Source: QAND01 sp003150225 (GTDB lineage: Bacteria > Bacillota > Clostridia > Christensenellales > QAND01). Taken from it: 64,000 nucleotides of DNA. The translations under genes and the position numbers were made by a program. The stretch is from contig NZ_CP076563.1 of assembly GCF_044357945.1 (NCBI RefSeq), forward strand, positions 496,001 through 560,000, given 5' to 3'. Of the stretch, positions 17,979-26,381 are shown piece after piece. Every line of letters starts with the position of its first letter. Within the stretch, counting starts at the first letter, position 1. Below the pieces are notes generated by a model. It was not told where the DNA came from. It saw only the letters and a list, made by a program, of their open reading frames with translations, and ran no database searches.

Positions 17979-19220
17979 CTAGCGGATCTGTCCTTGGCCG
18001 TAGATCACATATTTATAGGTGGTCAGCTCCTTAAGACCCATAGGCCCCCGGGCATGGAGCTTTTGGGTACTGATACCGATCTCCGCCCCCAGGCCAAACT
18101 CTCCACCATCGGTAAACCGAGTGCTGGCATTCACGTAGACCGCAGCGGCATCCACAGCCGCCAAAAAGGTCTGGGCGCTGTCATAATCCCGCGTCACAAT
18201 GGCCTCGCTGTGCCGGGTACCGTGGGCGTTGATATGCTCCACCGCCTCCGGCAAACCATCTACAACTTTGACGTTGAGAATCAAATCATTGTACTCGGTA
18301 TCGTAGTTTTCCGGGATCGCGGCCACGCCTTTTTGAGCATACGGGAGGGACCGGGCGCAGCAGCGCAGTTCCACATTACGCTCCTCCAGCATGGGGAATA
18401 CCATGGGCAGGAAGACATCGGCAACATCCCGATGCACCAAGAGGGTCTCCATGGAGTTGCATACAGAAGGCCGGGACACCTTGGCGTTGACGGCGATCTC
18501 TGCTGCCATCGGAAGGTCCGCGCTGGCGTCTACAAAGGTATGGCAAACCCCAACGCCAGTTTCAATGACGGGAACGGTGGCGTTCTGCACCACACTTTGG
18601 ATGAGGCCTGCGCCGCCCCGAGGGATCAGCACATCGATATAACCGTTCATCCGCATCATCTCTTGAGCCGCTTCCCGGCTGGTATCGGAAAGAATTTGAA
18701 TCCCTCCCTCGGGATACCCCGCAGCCTGGGCCGCCCGGTCCATAACGCCAGCGATGGCGAGATTGCTGTGGATGGCCTCCTTGCCTCCCCGCAGAATACA
18801 GGCATTGCCGCTTTTCACGCATAATCCAATGGCGTCGGCAGTCACGTTAGGCCGGGCTTCAAAGATGATGCCGATGACCCCCAGCGGTACCCGCCGCTTG
18901 CCGATGTTAAGGCCATTGGGCCGCTCCACCATGTAATCGGTCTCGCTGGTAGGATCAGGAAGGGCAATCACGTCCCGCAGTCCCTGGGCCATAGCTGCCA
19001 CCCGCGCTTCGTCCAGCCGAAGCCGATCCAGCATCACGGGGGGAACACCGTTTTCCCCGGCTGCCTCCATATCCAGGGCGTTGGCGGCCAAAATCTCCTC
19101 CATATGGTCCATCAGCGCCTGGGCCATAGCCGAAAGCACCCGGTCCTTCGCCTGGGTTCCAAGGGTATTCAAGCGCAGGGCCGCCGCCTTAGCGGCCTTT
19201 CCCATGGCGGTCAATTCCAT
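17979..19220 (-). CDS. proA: Glutamate-5-semialdehyde dehydrogenase (gamma-glutamyl phosphate reductase)
   Basis: A 413-residue ProA that reduces gamma-glutamyl phosphate with NADPH in proline synthesis. Supporting motifs are LGVIGIIFEARPNVT, the SGNACILRGGKEA segment, and SRPSVCNSMETLLVH with the catalytic Cys. Its partner proB is not in the window. The ATG at 19220 has GGGGAG 8 nt upstream; an ATG two codons earlier is too close to that site. It heads a transcript with ruvCAB and queA behind a strong promoter, an unusual pairing of amino-acid and repair genes. Confidence 0.96.
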   Translation of the reverse strand: MELTAMGKAAKAAALRLNTLGTQAKDRVLSAMAQALMDHMEEILAANALDMEAAGENGVPPVMLDRLRLDEARVAAMAQGLRDVIALPDPTSETDYMVERPNGLNIGKRRVPLGVIGIIFEARPNVTADAIGLCVKSGNACILRGGKEAIHSNLAIAGVMDRAAQAAGYPEGGIQILSDTSREAAQEMMRMNGYIDVLIPRGGAGLIQSVVQNATVPVIETGVGVCHTFVDASADLPMAAEIAVNAKVSRPSVCNSMETLLVHRDVADVFLPMVFPMLEERNVELRCCARSLPYAQKGVAAIPENYDTEYNDLILNVKVVDGLPEAVEHINAHGTRHSEAIVTRDYDSAQTFLAAVDAAAVYVNASTRFTDGGEFGLGAEIGISTQKLHARGPMGLKELTTYKYVIYGQGQIR

Positions 19221-19243
19221 ATCCATCACTCCCCATTTTGTTT

Positions 19244-19272
19244 ATTATAGGGGAATCCCTTCCCACAATCAA
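19244..19272 (-). promoter_or_regulatory. Sigma-A promoter of proA-ruvCAB-queA
   Basis: Minus-strand -35 TTGATT (19267-19272), 17-nt spacer and perfect -10 TATAAT (19244-19249), just upstream of the proA ribosome binding site. Confidence 0.78.
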
Positions 19273-19489
19273 GGGAGCAGAACAAGGAATCCAAACGATT
19301 GTTCTCCTTCCTATTTCCCCTCGCCCATCCTTCAATCCTTCTTCATGAGCGCCCTCTTTCCATCAACTAGAATTCCTAGAGAACCATCGTCTTTCAATCG
19401 AGTCGTTGCCCCTGACCGATTGTCCGCCATTGGCCCAGTTTGTCCCTACTTGGCCAAAAATGGCCCGATTGCGCCTATAAGAGTACGGA
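19273..19489. other. Intergenic stretch without a recognised feature
   Basis: 217 nt between the proA promoter and the plsY terminator. No coding potential with a ribosome binding site was found. A short TTGGCCAA palindrome near 19450 and neighbouring TGGCC repeats are not enough to name an element. Confidence 0.4.
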
Positions 19490-19532
19490 AAAAAACAAAA
19501 AACTCCAGCAGCGCAAAAAGCTGCCGGAGTTT
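19490..19532 (-). terminator. Terminator after plsY
   Basis: Minus-strand AACTCCGGCAGC pairs with GCTGCTGGAGTT around a 7-nt loop, followed by a long T-rich tract. Confidence 0.88.
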
Positions 19533-19548
19533 TTGAATTTTCAGCGCG

Positions 19549-20133
19549 CTATAGGTTGATCTTGTTTTCCGTCCCGTTAGCCAGCCGCTTGATGTTGGGC
19601 CAATGACGCCAAATGCTCATCCAAACCAAGAAGGTGGTAGTAAGGAAAAGCGGCACATCCCCGAACCTGGTAACGATGACCACCACCCAGAAGAGCAGCA
19701 GCGCCACAATGGAGGCCAAGGAAAAGTACCGTGTGAGCAGCGCCACCAAAATGAACACCACAAAACATCCCGAAGCCAGCCAGGGCATGATGGCCAGCAT
19801 CACTCCGAAGGAGGTGGCCACCCCCTTCCCTCCCTTGAACTTCAGGAAGATGGGCCAGTTATGGCCCAGGACGGCGGCAATGGCGCAGTAGTACATGCCG
19901 GGCTCCCCGCACAGCCACAGGCCGATGAGGGTACCCAGAAGGCCCTTGCCAGCGTCTCCAATGAGGGTAAGAGCGCCGGACTTTAGGCCAAAGGTTCGGG
20001 TCATATTGCTGGCGCCGGGATTCCCGCTGCCATGACGCCGGATATCGTCCTTATGAATCAGTTTGCTCACAAGAACCGAAACGGGAATGCTTCCCAGCAG
20101 ATAAGCGATGAGAATCGCCAGCACCTTAATCAT
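19549..20133 (-). CDS. plsY: Acyl-phosphate glycerol-3-phosphate acyltransferase
   Basis: A 194-residue integral membrane enzyme that acylates glycerol-3-phosphate from acyl-phosphate, the first step of phospholipid synthesis in Firmicutes. The three family motifs are present: RRHGSGNPGASN, the DAGKG segment, and FKGGKGVATSFG. About five TM helices are visible. It starts 34 nt after der, with GGAG about 11 nt before the ATG, and ends at a strong terminator. The der-plsY pairing is common in this phylum. Confidence 0.97.
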   Translation of the reverse strand: MIKVLAILIAYLLGSIPVSVLVSKLIHKDDIRRHGSGNPGASNMTRTFGLKSGALTLIGDAGKGLLGTLIGLWLCGEPGMYYCAIAAVLGHNWPIFLKFKGGKGVATSFGVMLAIMPWLASGCFVVFILVALLTRYFSLASIVALLLFWVVVIVTRFGDVPLFLTTTFLVWMSIWRHWPNIKRLANGTENKINL

Positions 20134-20167
20134 AATCGCGTAATCTCCATTCCTGTCATGCTTTCGC

Positions 20168-21490
20168 TTATTTATCGTCCCGTTTTCTTATTATAAACCG
20201 AATGGGCGTTCCTTCAAAGCCAAAAGTTTTGCGGAAGTAGTTTTCCAAATAGCGCTGATAGGAAAAATGCATCAGGCTGGGTTCGTTGACGAACAGCACA
20301 AAGGTAGGGGGCTGGATGGCAACCTGGGTCCCATAGAGGATCTTCAGCCGCCGGCCCTTGTCGCTGGGGGGCTCCACCGCGGCGATGGCCTCGTTTAAGA
20401 CCTCGTTGAGCATGCCGGTGGAGATCCGCATGACGCTCTGGCCATATACATGGGTGATGAGGTCGAAAATGCGGTTTACCCGAAGGCCGGTCTTGGCGGA
20501 GATGAACACCATGGGCACATAGGACATGAAGGCCAGATCCGTATAGATGGCTTTACGGAAGGCATCCATGGTGTAGGTGTCCTTTTCCACCAGATCCCAT
20601 TTATTGATTACCAAAACGCAGGCCTTTCCCTCCTCATGAGCCAGCGCCGCCACTTTTACATCCTGCTCGGTCAGCCCCGCGGCGCCGTCGATGACGATAA
20701 GGGTCACGTCGCTGCGCTTTACTGCGGCGATGGCGCGAATCACGGCGAACCGCTCCACGCTGCCTTCCTCCACGCTGCGCTTCCTGCGCATGCCGGCGGT
20801 GTCGATGATGGTGTACTCCTGGCCGTCCCGAGTGAAATCGGTATCGATCGCATCCCGGGTGGTGCCCGGCACATCGCTGACGATGGTGCGGTACTGCCCT
20901 AAAATGGCGTTGGTGAGGCTACTCTTTCCAGCGTTGGGCTTGCCCACTACGGCGATGGCAAGACGATGCTCCTTTTCCTCCGCCTGCTGGGGCTCGGGCA
21001 GCCGTTGGGTGATCTCATCCAGAAGATCCCCGATGCCCAGGCCAAGGGTGGCGCTCACCGGCATGACGCATTCCAGGCCCAGCTCATAAAACTCGTAGAT
21101 CATATCCTCCCGCTGGGGGTTGTCCACCTTATTGACGCAGAGGATCACCGGTTTTTTGCTGCGCCGGAGAAGGTCGGCCACCATATGGTCATCCACGGTA
21201 ACGCCCGTCTTTCCATCGGTCATCATCACCACAACATCGGCCATGGAGATGGCGAGTTGGGCCTGCTCCCGCATATACGCCATCATAGCGTTATCGGTAT
21301 CCGGCTCGATTCCCCCGGTATCCACCAGGGAAAACACGTGGCGGTTCCACTCCCCATCGGCAATGATTCGGTCCCGGGTTACTCCCGGCGTATCCTCCAC
21401 GATGGAGATGCGCTTTCCCACGATTCGGTTAAATAGGGTGGATTTTCCCACATTGGGCCGCCCCACAATGGCCACCATCGGCTGACTCAT
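20168..21490 (-). CDS. der: Ribosome biogenesis GTPase Der (EngA)
   Basis: A 440-residue double GTPase required for 50S assembly. G-domain 1 has GRPNVGKST, DTPGVTRD, DTGGIE and NKVD. G-domain 2 has GKPNAGKSS, DVPGTTRD, DTAGM and NKWD. A C-terminal KH-like domain follows. The ATG at 21490 overlaps the upstream gene's TGA stop by four bases (ATGA), with GGAGG 8 nt upstream, so translation is coupled. In-frame start candidates further upstream lie inside the neighbouring gene and were rejected. Confidence 0.97.
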   Translation of the reverse strand: MSQPMVAIVGRPNVGKSTLFNRIVGKRISIVEDTPGVTRDRIIADGEWNRHVFSLVDTGGIEPDTDNAMMAYMREQAQLAISMADVVVMMTDGKTGVTVDDHMVADLLRRSKKPVILCVNKVDNPQREDMIYEFYELGLECVMPVSATLGLGIGDLLDEITQRLPEPQQAEEKEHRLAIAVVGKPNAGKSSLTNAILGQYRTIVSDVPGTTRDAIDTDFTRDGQEYTIIDTAGMRRKRSVEEGSVERFAVIRAIAAVKRSDVTLIVIDGAAGLTEQDVKVAALAHEEGKACVLVINKWDLVEKDTYTMDAFRKAIYTDLAFMSYVPMVFISAKTGLRVNRIFDLITHVYGQSVMRISTGMLNEVLNEAIAAVEPPSDKGRRLKILYGTQVAIQPPTFVLFVNEPSLMHFSYQRYLENYFRKTFGFEGTPIRFIIRKRDDK

Positions 21491-22785
21491 CTTTCGTTCC
21501 TCCAACTGCCGCACAAAATCCGTTCCACAAACTTGGCTCCATGGTCCTCGATGGGCACCACGGGAAGGCCCAGCCTAGCTTCCAGTTCCGCAAGGGTCAT
21601 ATCGTCCAAAAAGACGTGGTCCTCCCGCAATGCCGTTCCCGGGATAAAGAGGCATTCTCCCACATCCCGGTCCGAAACGGCGGTAAGAATATCCCCGCCC
21701 GTTAAGAGGCCGCTGACGGTGATCCGCCCTCCAAAAAAGCGGTTTTCTCCCGGGATCACGGTCAGTTCCATGCCGTATTCCCGAAAAAAGCGCCGGCTAA
21801 GCTCCGCCATATAGCCATAGACCGCCTTTCCCGTAACCAGGGTTGCCCGGTAGGGACGGCAGGCCACAGGCTCCCGGAGCCGTTCCTCCACCTCATCCAA
21901 AAACATCCGCACCATGCCCACGCCGTCCTCGATCTGGAGAAAGTCCCCGTAATAGGAAGCAGCGGGCATCTCCTGCCCAGCGGTGATAAAAAACTCGTCG
22001 GCGCAGAAGGCGAAGGGACATCCCGCCTTGGCGTTGATCTCCTCCACAATGGCGATGGTCTCCCGGGCGGTAGCCCCGTCGATGGGCTCCAAAGCATAGA
22101 GCCCATCCCGATGATCGCTGAGACCCACCGGCACGATGGCTACGCTTTGAGCTGCCGGCCGGTAACCAAGAAGGGTGGTAAGGGTATCCCGCAAAACCGC
22201 GCCGTCGTTGATGCCTTTCATCATGACGACCTGACAGTGAAACTCCACTCGATGGGCGCGGAGGTCATCCAGCCGTTCCCGGATCCGCGCGGCGTCTGGG
22301 TTTCCCATGATCCGCCGGCGCAGCTCGCCGTCGGTGGTATGGACGCTGATGTACATGGGCGAGATCCGCTGGGTTAGGATGCGGTTCCATTCCCCTTCGG
22401 AGACGTTGGTCAGGGTGATATAGTTCCCCATCAAAAAGGACAAGCGGAAATCGTCATCCTTAAACCGGAGGGACGGCCGGGCATTGGGGGGCAGCTGATC
22501 CACAAAGCAGAAAATGCACTTGTTCCGGCAGAAGCGCTTCTGGTCCATAAGCTCATTTTCAAAGGCAAGGCCCAGGTCCTCGTCCTCCGCCCGCTCCACC
22601 TCAAAAAGGATCTCCTCATCCCCGTTTTTCATAAGCAGCTCAAAATAGGGCCGGGTGGTCTTCTCCCGGTAATCCAGCACATCTTCCACGGGGGCGCCGT
22701 CCACCGAAAGCAGAACATCCCCCGGCCGAATGCCGAGTTCTTCCCCAATGCTGTTTTTCATCACGCTGCTGACCCGGTGCTCCAT
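21487..22785 (-). CDS. DUF512/PDZ radical-SAM-like protein
   Basis: A 432-residue protein of the DUF512 family. An N-terminal PDZ-like segment (about 10-65, with LGIRPGDVLLSVDGAPV) precedes a CRNKCIFCFVDQLP cluster motif of radical-SAM type. A TIM-barrel-like middle and the DUF512 C-terminus follow. The function is unknown; an iron-sulfur, SAM-dependent role is inferred from the Cys motif. The start at 22785 was chosen because AAAGGA lies 8 nt upstream and because the preceding gene's terminator sits within any longer version. It overlaps der by 4 nt, as often seen for this family in Clostridia. Confidence 0.88.
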   Translation of the reverse strand: MEHRVSSVMKNSIGEELGIRPGDVLLSVDGAPVEDVLDYREKTTRPYFELLMKNGDEEILFEVERAEDEDLGLAFENELMDQKRFCRNKCIFCFVDQLPPNARPSLRFKDDDFRLSFLMGNYITLTNVSEGEWNRILTQRISPMYISVHTTDGELRRRIMGNPDAARIRERLDDLRAHRVEFHCQVVMMKGINDGAVLRDTLTTLLGYRPAAQSVAIVPVGLSDHRDGLYALEPIDGATARETIAIVEEINAKAGCPFAFCADEFFITAGQEMPAASYYGDFLQIEDGVGMVRMFLDEVEERLREPVACRPYRATLVTGKAVYGYMAELSRRFFREYGMELTVIPGENRFFGGRITVSGLLTGGDILTAVSDRDVGECLFIPGTALREDHVFLDDMTLAELEARLGLPVVPIEDHGAKFVERILCGSWRNER

Positions 22786-22833
22786 ACCCTTCGTCCTTTC
22801 AAATGATCCTTTACATGATAGCCCATTCGACCC

Positions 22834-22868
22834 GAAAAGAAAACCCCCTGTCCTTGGGAGCAGGGGGC
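22834..22868 (-). terminator. Terminator after the 22874-23488 membrane gene
   Basis: Minus-strand CCCCCTG and CAGGGGG arms with a 10-nt loop, followed by TTTTCTTTTC. Confidence 0.82.
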
Positions 22869-22873
22869 GGCGT

Positions 22874-23488
22874 TTAGGCATTTGCCCGGGCTTTTCTCCG
22901 GCGGAGAGCCGCCAGCGCCTTGGGCCACAGGATCAAAATCCCCAGTACCAAATAGGCCCCGGCTATCAGCACCGTATGGTTTACATCCACCCCCAATGAA
23001 GCGTAGGCGGTTTCCATAAACAGCGCCTGGTCGGCGTAGCCTATGAGCCCCGACAGGGAAAAGCCCAGCACATAAGCGCACAGGCCCTGCATGGGAACGC
23101 GGCAAAAGGCCAGGGCGTAGACGGCCATCACCATGCCCCGCAGCACTTCACTGCTGTAAAGATAGGTATCCGCCCAGCCCGACAGAGCGGACTCCGCCAT
23201 GTGCGCTCCCAGCCCGCCCAGCAGAGCACACCAGAGACAGACCTTACGTTCCTCTTTGGGCATGAAAAACAGCAGGCAGCCGAAGTAGGCCACCGGCAGA
23301 AGAAAGCCGCCGTAATTGAGGTACAGGGTGGAAAAGAGCTGGATCTGCTCATGAAACCCGAACAGGGCCATCATGGGCAGAAGCAGCATAAGGTGCCACC
23401 GTTTGGCGCCGAAAACCAGGTACTGATTCAGCCCGCCGGGGGCCAGAAAAAAGAATCCGCAAAACAGAAGATTAAACCAGATGGGCAT
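22874..23488 (-). CDS. Uncharacterised multi-pass membrane protein
   Basis: A 204-residue hydrophobic protein with about six TM helices and an Arg/Lys-rich C-terminus (RRRKARANA). I do not recognise its family with confidence. The position near der is reminiscent of yphA in Bacillus, but that is only context. The ATG at 23488 is preceded by a weak AAGGCGGTGA site. A longer open frame to 23851 would overlap pgeF and its terminator and is low-complexity there, so it was not used. It lies alone between two terminators. Confidence 0.65.
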   Translation of the reverse strand: MPIWFNLLFCGFFFLAPGGLNQYLVFGAKRWHLMLLLPMMALFGFHEQIQLFSTLYLNYGGFLLPVAYFGCLLFFMPKEERKVCLWCALLGGLGAHMAESALSGWADTYLYSSEVLRGMVMAVYALAFCRVPMQGLCAYVLGFSLSGLIGYADQALFMETAYASLGVDVNHTVLIAGAYLVLGILILWPKALAALRRRKARANA

Positions 23489-23538
23489 CGCCGCGTCACC
23501 GCCTTTTGATCTTGGTGGCACTAGTATGCCCAACTTTT

Positions 23539-23572
23539 CAAAAAAAGCGGCGGGCCATAATAGCCGCCGTTT
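23539..23572 (-). terminator. Terminator after pgeF
   Basis: Minus-strand CGGCGG and CCGCCG arms followed by CTTTTTTTG, immediately after the pgeF stop. Confidence 0.8.
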
Positions 23573-23574
23573 TT

Positions 23575-24444
23575 TCATTGGATCAGCTGTAAAAAGGAGT
23601 TCATCGCCCCACGATTGGGGCCGCCCCGCCGATAGGAATAGAAGAGATCTTCCCGGCAGCAGGTGCAGAGATCCGCGATGGTGATGTTTTCCCGCCGGAC
23701 CCTTTTTTGATAGAGGTCGTAGGCGGTCAGTTTCAAAAGATCGGCATGGTATTTGCCCGCTATCCCTGCGTCCGGGGTGTAGAATTGGATGTGGCGGGGA
23801 TATGCCGCCTGGATGGCGTCCACCACATCCTGGCTTACCTGGAAGCAGCATTTTCCGATGTTGGGCCCTACCGCCACGATAAGATCCTCCGGACGGGTGC
23901 CGTAGGCTTGTTCCATGGCGGCAATGGTGTTGCGGGCCATCCCTCTGACGGTTCCCCGCCAGCCGGAATGGCAGAGGCCAATGGCTCTTTTTACCGGATC
24001 CAGCAGAAACACTGGCGTGCAGTCGGCATGGACGGTATTGAGGCAGACCGCGGGATCGTTGGTCACAAGCCCGTCAAAGGTGGGCTGCCCGCTGCCCTGA
24101 TACAGATAGTGGTAGCCCCAGCCCCGGTCGGCAGCGTTTACCACGTGGACGTTCACCCCATGTACCCCGTTGACCACCACCAGGTCGTCGGGGTCGATCT
24201 CCATGGCCTCACAGGCAATGGCCACGTTCCGCCGGGTTTCCTCCACGCTGTTGGTCCGGTTCCATGATAGATTCAAGCCTTCGTAAGGCGCCTGGGAGAT
24301 GCCTCCAATCCGACTGGTAAAGCCATGCCGGACCATTCCGGTATCCGCCAGCTGCGCCGCCTGAACATAGATCACCCCATTTTGCGCTTCCACCTGGCGG
24401 AATCCCCGCCGGATGGCTTCAAAATAATCCTCAAAATTCCTCAT
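23575..24444 (-). CDS. pgeF: Peptidoglycan editing factor PgeF / multicopper-type polyphenol oxidase (YlmD)
   Basis: A 289-residue YfiH/YlmD/laccase-domain protein. Family members have been described as purine nucleoside phosphorylase/adenosine deaminase-type enzymes and as peptidoglycan editing factors. The zinc-binding His and Cys residues are visible in VVNGVHGVNVHVV, HADCTPVFLLDP and CHSGWRGTVRGMA. AAAGGA lies 5 nt before the ATG. It follows nrdR by 19 nt and lies near a YlmC-like gene and sigG, matching the sigE-sigG-ylmC-ylmD order in Bacillus, with nrdR inserted. Confidence 0.92.
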   Translation of the reverse strand: MRNFEDYFEAIRRGFRQVEAQNGVIYVQAAQLADTGMVRHGFTSRIGGISQAPYEGLNLSWNRTNSVEETRRNVAIACEAMEIDPDDLVVVNGVHGVNVHVVNAADRGWGYHYLYQGSGQPTFDGLVTNDPAVCLNTVHADCTPVFLLDPVKRAIGLCHSGWRGTVRGMARNTIAAMEQAYGTRPEDLIVAVGPNIGKCCFQVSQDVVDAIQAAYPRHIQFYTPDAGIAGKYHADLLKLTAYDLYQKRVRRENITIADLCTCCREDLFYSYRRGGPNRGAMNSFLQLIQ

Positions 24445-24463
24445 TTTAATCCTTTCCCAGGGC

Positions 24464-24925
24464 TCATGAGCTTCTCTCTTTTACCAGATCCCGAAGCTCG
24501 TCCATGAATTCATCGATGTCCTTGAACTGTTTATACACCGACGCAAACCGCACATAGGCTACGTCGTCCTTCCCCCGAAGCTTTTCCATTACCAGATCTC
24601 CGATCCGGGCGCTGGAGATCTCCTTGATGAGGGAATTGTAGACCTCCCGCTCGATGTCCGAAACCATGGCGTCGATCTCATCCATGCTGACGGGCCGCTT
24701 CTCGCAGGCCTTGATGATCCCCCCACGGATCTTCTCGCTGTCAAAGGACTCCCTACGGCCGTCCCGCTTTACCACCAGAATGGCCACATGCTCCACCTTC
24801 TCATAGGTGGTAAACCGGCGGCCGCAGCCCTCGCATTCCCGACGGCGGCGGATCACCGTACCCTCATCGGTGGGGCGGGTATCGATGACCTTGCTCTCCA
24901 TACAATCGCAATACATGCACTTCAT
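24464..24925 (-). CDS. nrdR: Transcriptional repressor NrdR
   Basis: A 153-residue repressor of ribonucleotide reductase genes. The N-terminal zinc ribbon uses C3, C6, C31 and C34 with the conserved RRRRECEGCGRRF stretch. An ATP-cone domain that senses nucleotide levels spans about 49-139. GGAGGG lies 6 nt before the ATG. No NrdR box was identified in the window; its nrd targets lie elsewhere. Confidence 0.97.
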   Translation of the reverse strand: MKCMYCDCMESKVIDTRPTDEGTVIRRRRECEGCGRRFTTYEKVEHVAILVVKRDGRRESFDSEKIRGGIIKACEKRPVSMDEIDAMVSDIEREVYNSLIKEISSARIGDLVMEKLRGKDDVAYVRFASVYKQFKDIDEFMDELRDLVKERSS

Positions 24926-24946
24926 AGGAATCCCTCCATGGAATTT

Positions 24947-24955
24947 ATTGTATCA
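24947..24955 (-). promoter_or_regulatory. Possible extended -10 promoter of nrdR-pgeF
   Basis: Minus-strand TGATACAAT matches an extended -10, about 20 nt upstream of the nrdR start and just after the preceding terminator. The -35 region is weak. Confidence 0.35.
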
Positions 24956-24985
24956 CAAAAGGGCCGGCAAGAAAACACCGGCCCC
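24956..24985 (-). terminator. Terminator after the YlmC-like gene
   Basis: Minus-strand GGGCCGG and CCGGCCC arms with a 10-nt loop, followed by TTTTG. Confidence 0.78.
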
Positions 24986-25042
24986 CTGTACTTAGTACCC
25001 GCTCGTCCATTTCCGGCTCCTGTGCCACAGGATAGGCGGGCC

Positions 25043-25297
25043 CTATCGGATGGACCGGCCGCCCTCCATCTCCACCAGGATGACGTCCTCCCCGATCTTC
25101 ACGATCTTGTTCCAGGGGATAATGATATCGTCTCCGCCGCCGAAAAAACAGCTCCTCAGCTTGGAACACCCCGGTACGATGATCGCACAGATGGTTCCAC
25201 ACCGGCAATCGATGACCAGATCGAACACATGGCCGATGCATCGTCCATCGAAGATGTTCACCACCTCTTTTTGTTTGATGTCACAAAACCGCTCCAT
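25043..25297 (-). CDS. YlmC/YmxH family sporulation protein (PRC-barrel)
   Basis: An 84-residue PRC-barrel-like protein. The family pattern is clear: DIKQKEVVNIFDGRCIGHV, then a Cys-containing IIVPG segment, FFGGGDDIIIPWNKI and KIGEDVILVE. Members are conserved in spore formers and linked to sporulation; the molecular role is unknown. The ATG at 25297 follows GAGGGGGG. A longer frame to 25372 exists without a better site. Position next to sigG matches Bacillus ylmC. A CATATAGT sequence about 30 nt upstream resembles a sigma-E -10, but no good -35 accompanies it. Confidence 0.85.
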   Translation of the reverse strand: MERFCDIKQKEVVNIFDGRCIGHVFDLVIDCRCGTICAIIVPGCSKLRSCFFGGGDDIIIPWNKIVKIGEDVILVEMEGGRSIR

Positions 25298-25490
25298 GGA
25301 GTTCCCCCCTCGTTCCTTTACTATATGCCAAGAAACGCCCAGGCTTTCCTCTACCGTTCTCTGCGGCTTCATCTTACGGTACCGCTTAAAAGATCGTTCA
25401 AATCCTCACATGCTCAAACCCTCGATGGCAGATGATATTGATTTCCCGGGTCATGCACAGTTGACCCACCGGCATCCCCATATTGACCAC

Positions 25491-25517
25491 AAATAAAAAA
25501 GGCCGCGTAAGCGGCCG
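25491..25517 (-). terminator. Terminator after sigG
   Basis: Minus-strand GGCCGC-TTAC-GCGGCC stem followed by TTTTTTATTT, just after the sigG stop. Confidence 0.85.
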
Positions 25518-25525
25518 TATCCGTG

Positions 25526-26302
25526 TCAAAAATGTTTTCGCATATTGCCCAGGGCAGTCTTTTCGATCCGGCTTACCTGAGCCTGGGAAATGCCAATCTC
25601 CTCCGCCACTTCCATCTGGGTCCGGCCCCGAAAAAAACGCAGATACAGGATGTTCTTTTCCCGGTCGCTGAGGCGTTCCATCGCCTCTCCCAGAGCGATG
25701 TTCTCCAGCCAATTACCGTCGTCGATACGGGTATCGCTGATCTGATCCATGACGTAGATCATGGTATCTCCTCCGGTGTTGTATACCGGCTCAAACAGGG
25801 AGATGGGATCCTGAATGGATTCCAGGGCAAAGACCACATCCTGGACCGGAAGCTCCATCCGGGCGGCAATCTCCTCCACCGTGGGCTCCTTGCCGTTTTG
25901 CTCAATGAGCTGGGTTCGGGCGGTCAGCGCCTTATAGGCCAGATCCCGCTGGGATCGGGAGATGCGGATGGGGTTGTTATCCCGAAGATACCGCCGGATT
26001 TCCCCGATGATCATGGGCACCGCGTAGGTGGAAAATTTAACGTTTTGATTCAGGTCAAAGTTGTCGATGGCCTTGATGAGTCCGATACACCCCACCTGGA
26101 ACAGGTCGTCCACGTTTTCCTTCCGGTTGGAAAATCGCTGGATCACGCTGAGCACCAGCCGCAGGTTCCCCTTGATGAAGGTTTCTCGGGCCGGCTCGTC
26201 CCCAGATTGAATCCTGAGCAGCAGGGACTTCATTTCCTCATTGCTCAGGACCTTCAGGGTGGATGTATTGACTCCGCAAATCTCGACTTTATTCAAAACC
26301 AT
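25526..26302 (-). CDS. sigG: Sporulation sigma factor SigG (late forespore)
   Basis: A 258-residue sigma-70-family factor directing late forespore transcription. The N-terminus NKVEICGVNTSTLKVLSNEEM is the SigG signature. Region 2 (NLRLVLSVIQRF, DDLFQVGCIGLIKAI, FSTYAVPMIIGEIRRYLRD), region 3 and region 4 with the helix-turn-helix MEVAEEIGISQAQVSRIEK are all intact. GGAGG lies 7 nt before the ATG at 26302. It lies 79 nt after sigE, with a candidate sigma-F promoter in that gap, as expected from the forespore control of sigG in Bacillus. Confidence 0.97.
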   Translation of the reverse strand: MVLNKVEICGVNTSTLKVLSNEEMKSLLLRIQSGDEPARETFIKGNLRLVLSVIQRFSNRKENVDDLFQVGCIGLIKAIDNFDLNQNVKFSTYAVPMIIGEIRRYLRDNNPIRISRSQRDLAYKALTARTQLIEQNGKEPTVEEIAARMELPVQDVVFALESIQDPISLFEPVYNTGGDTMIYVMDQISDTRIDDGNWLENIALGEAMERLSDREKNILYLRFFRGRTQMEVAEEIGISQAQVSRIEKTALGNMRKHF

Positions 26303-26334
26303 GGGCGACCTCCGGCTCATTCACTTTTCATGAA

Positions 26335-26364
26335 TATGTTTGCCTTGGGTCGCCCGGATTATTC
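26335..26364 (-). promoter_or_regulatory. Candidate sigma-F promoter of sigG
   Basis: Minus-strand GAATA (26360-26364), 15-nt spacer and GGCAAACATA (26335-26344). These match the SigF elements GYWTA and GGNRANAHTR at 4/5 and 9/10 positions. Confidence 0.4.
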
Positions 26365-26381
26365 CCGATTTGCCACTCCCA

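Noticed and set aside
19420..19470. TGGCC-rich repeats and TTGGCCAA palindrome near plsY
   Set aside because: Too short and irregular to name as an operator, riboswitch or mobile-element end.
23489..23851. N-terminal extension of the 22874-23488 membrane protein
   Set aside because: It would overlap pgeF and its terminator, and the extra residues look random. The internal ATG begins a clean hydrophobic protein.
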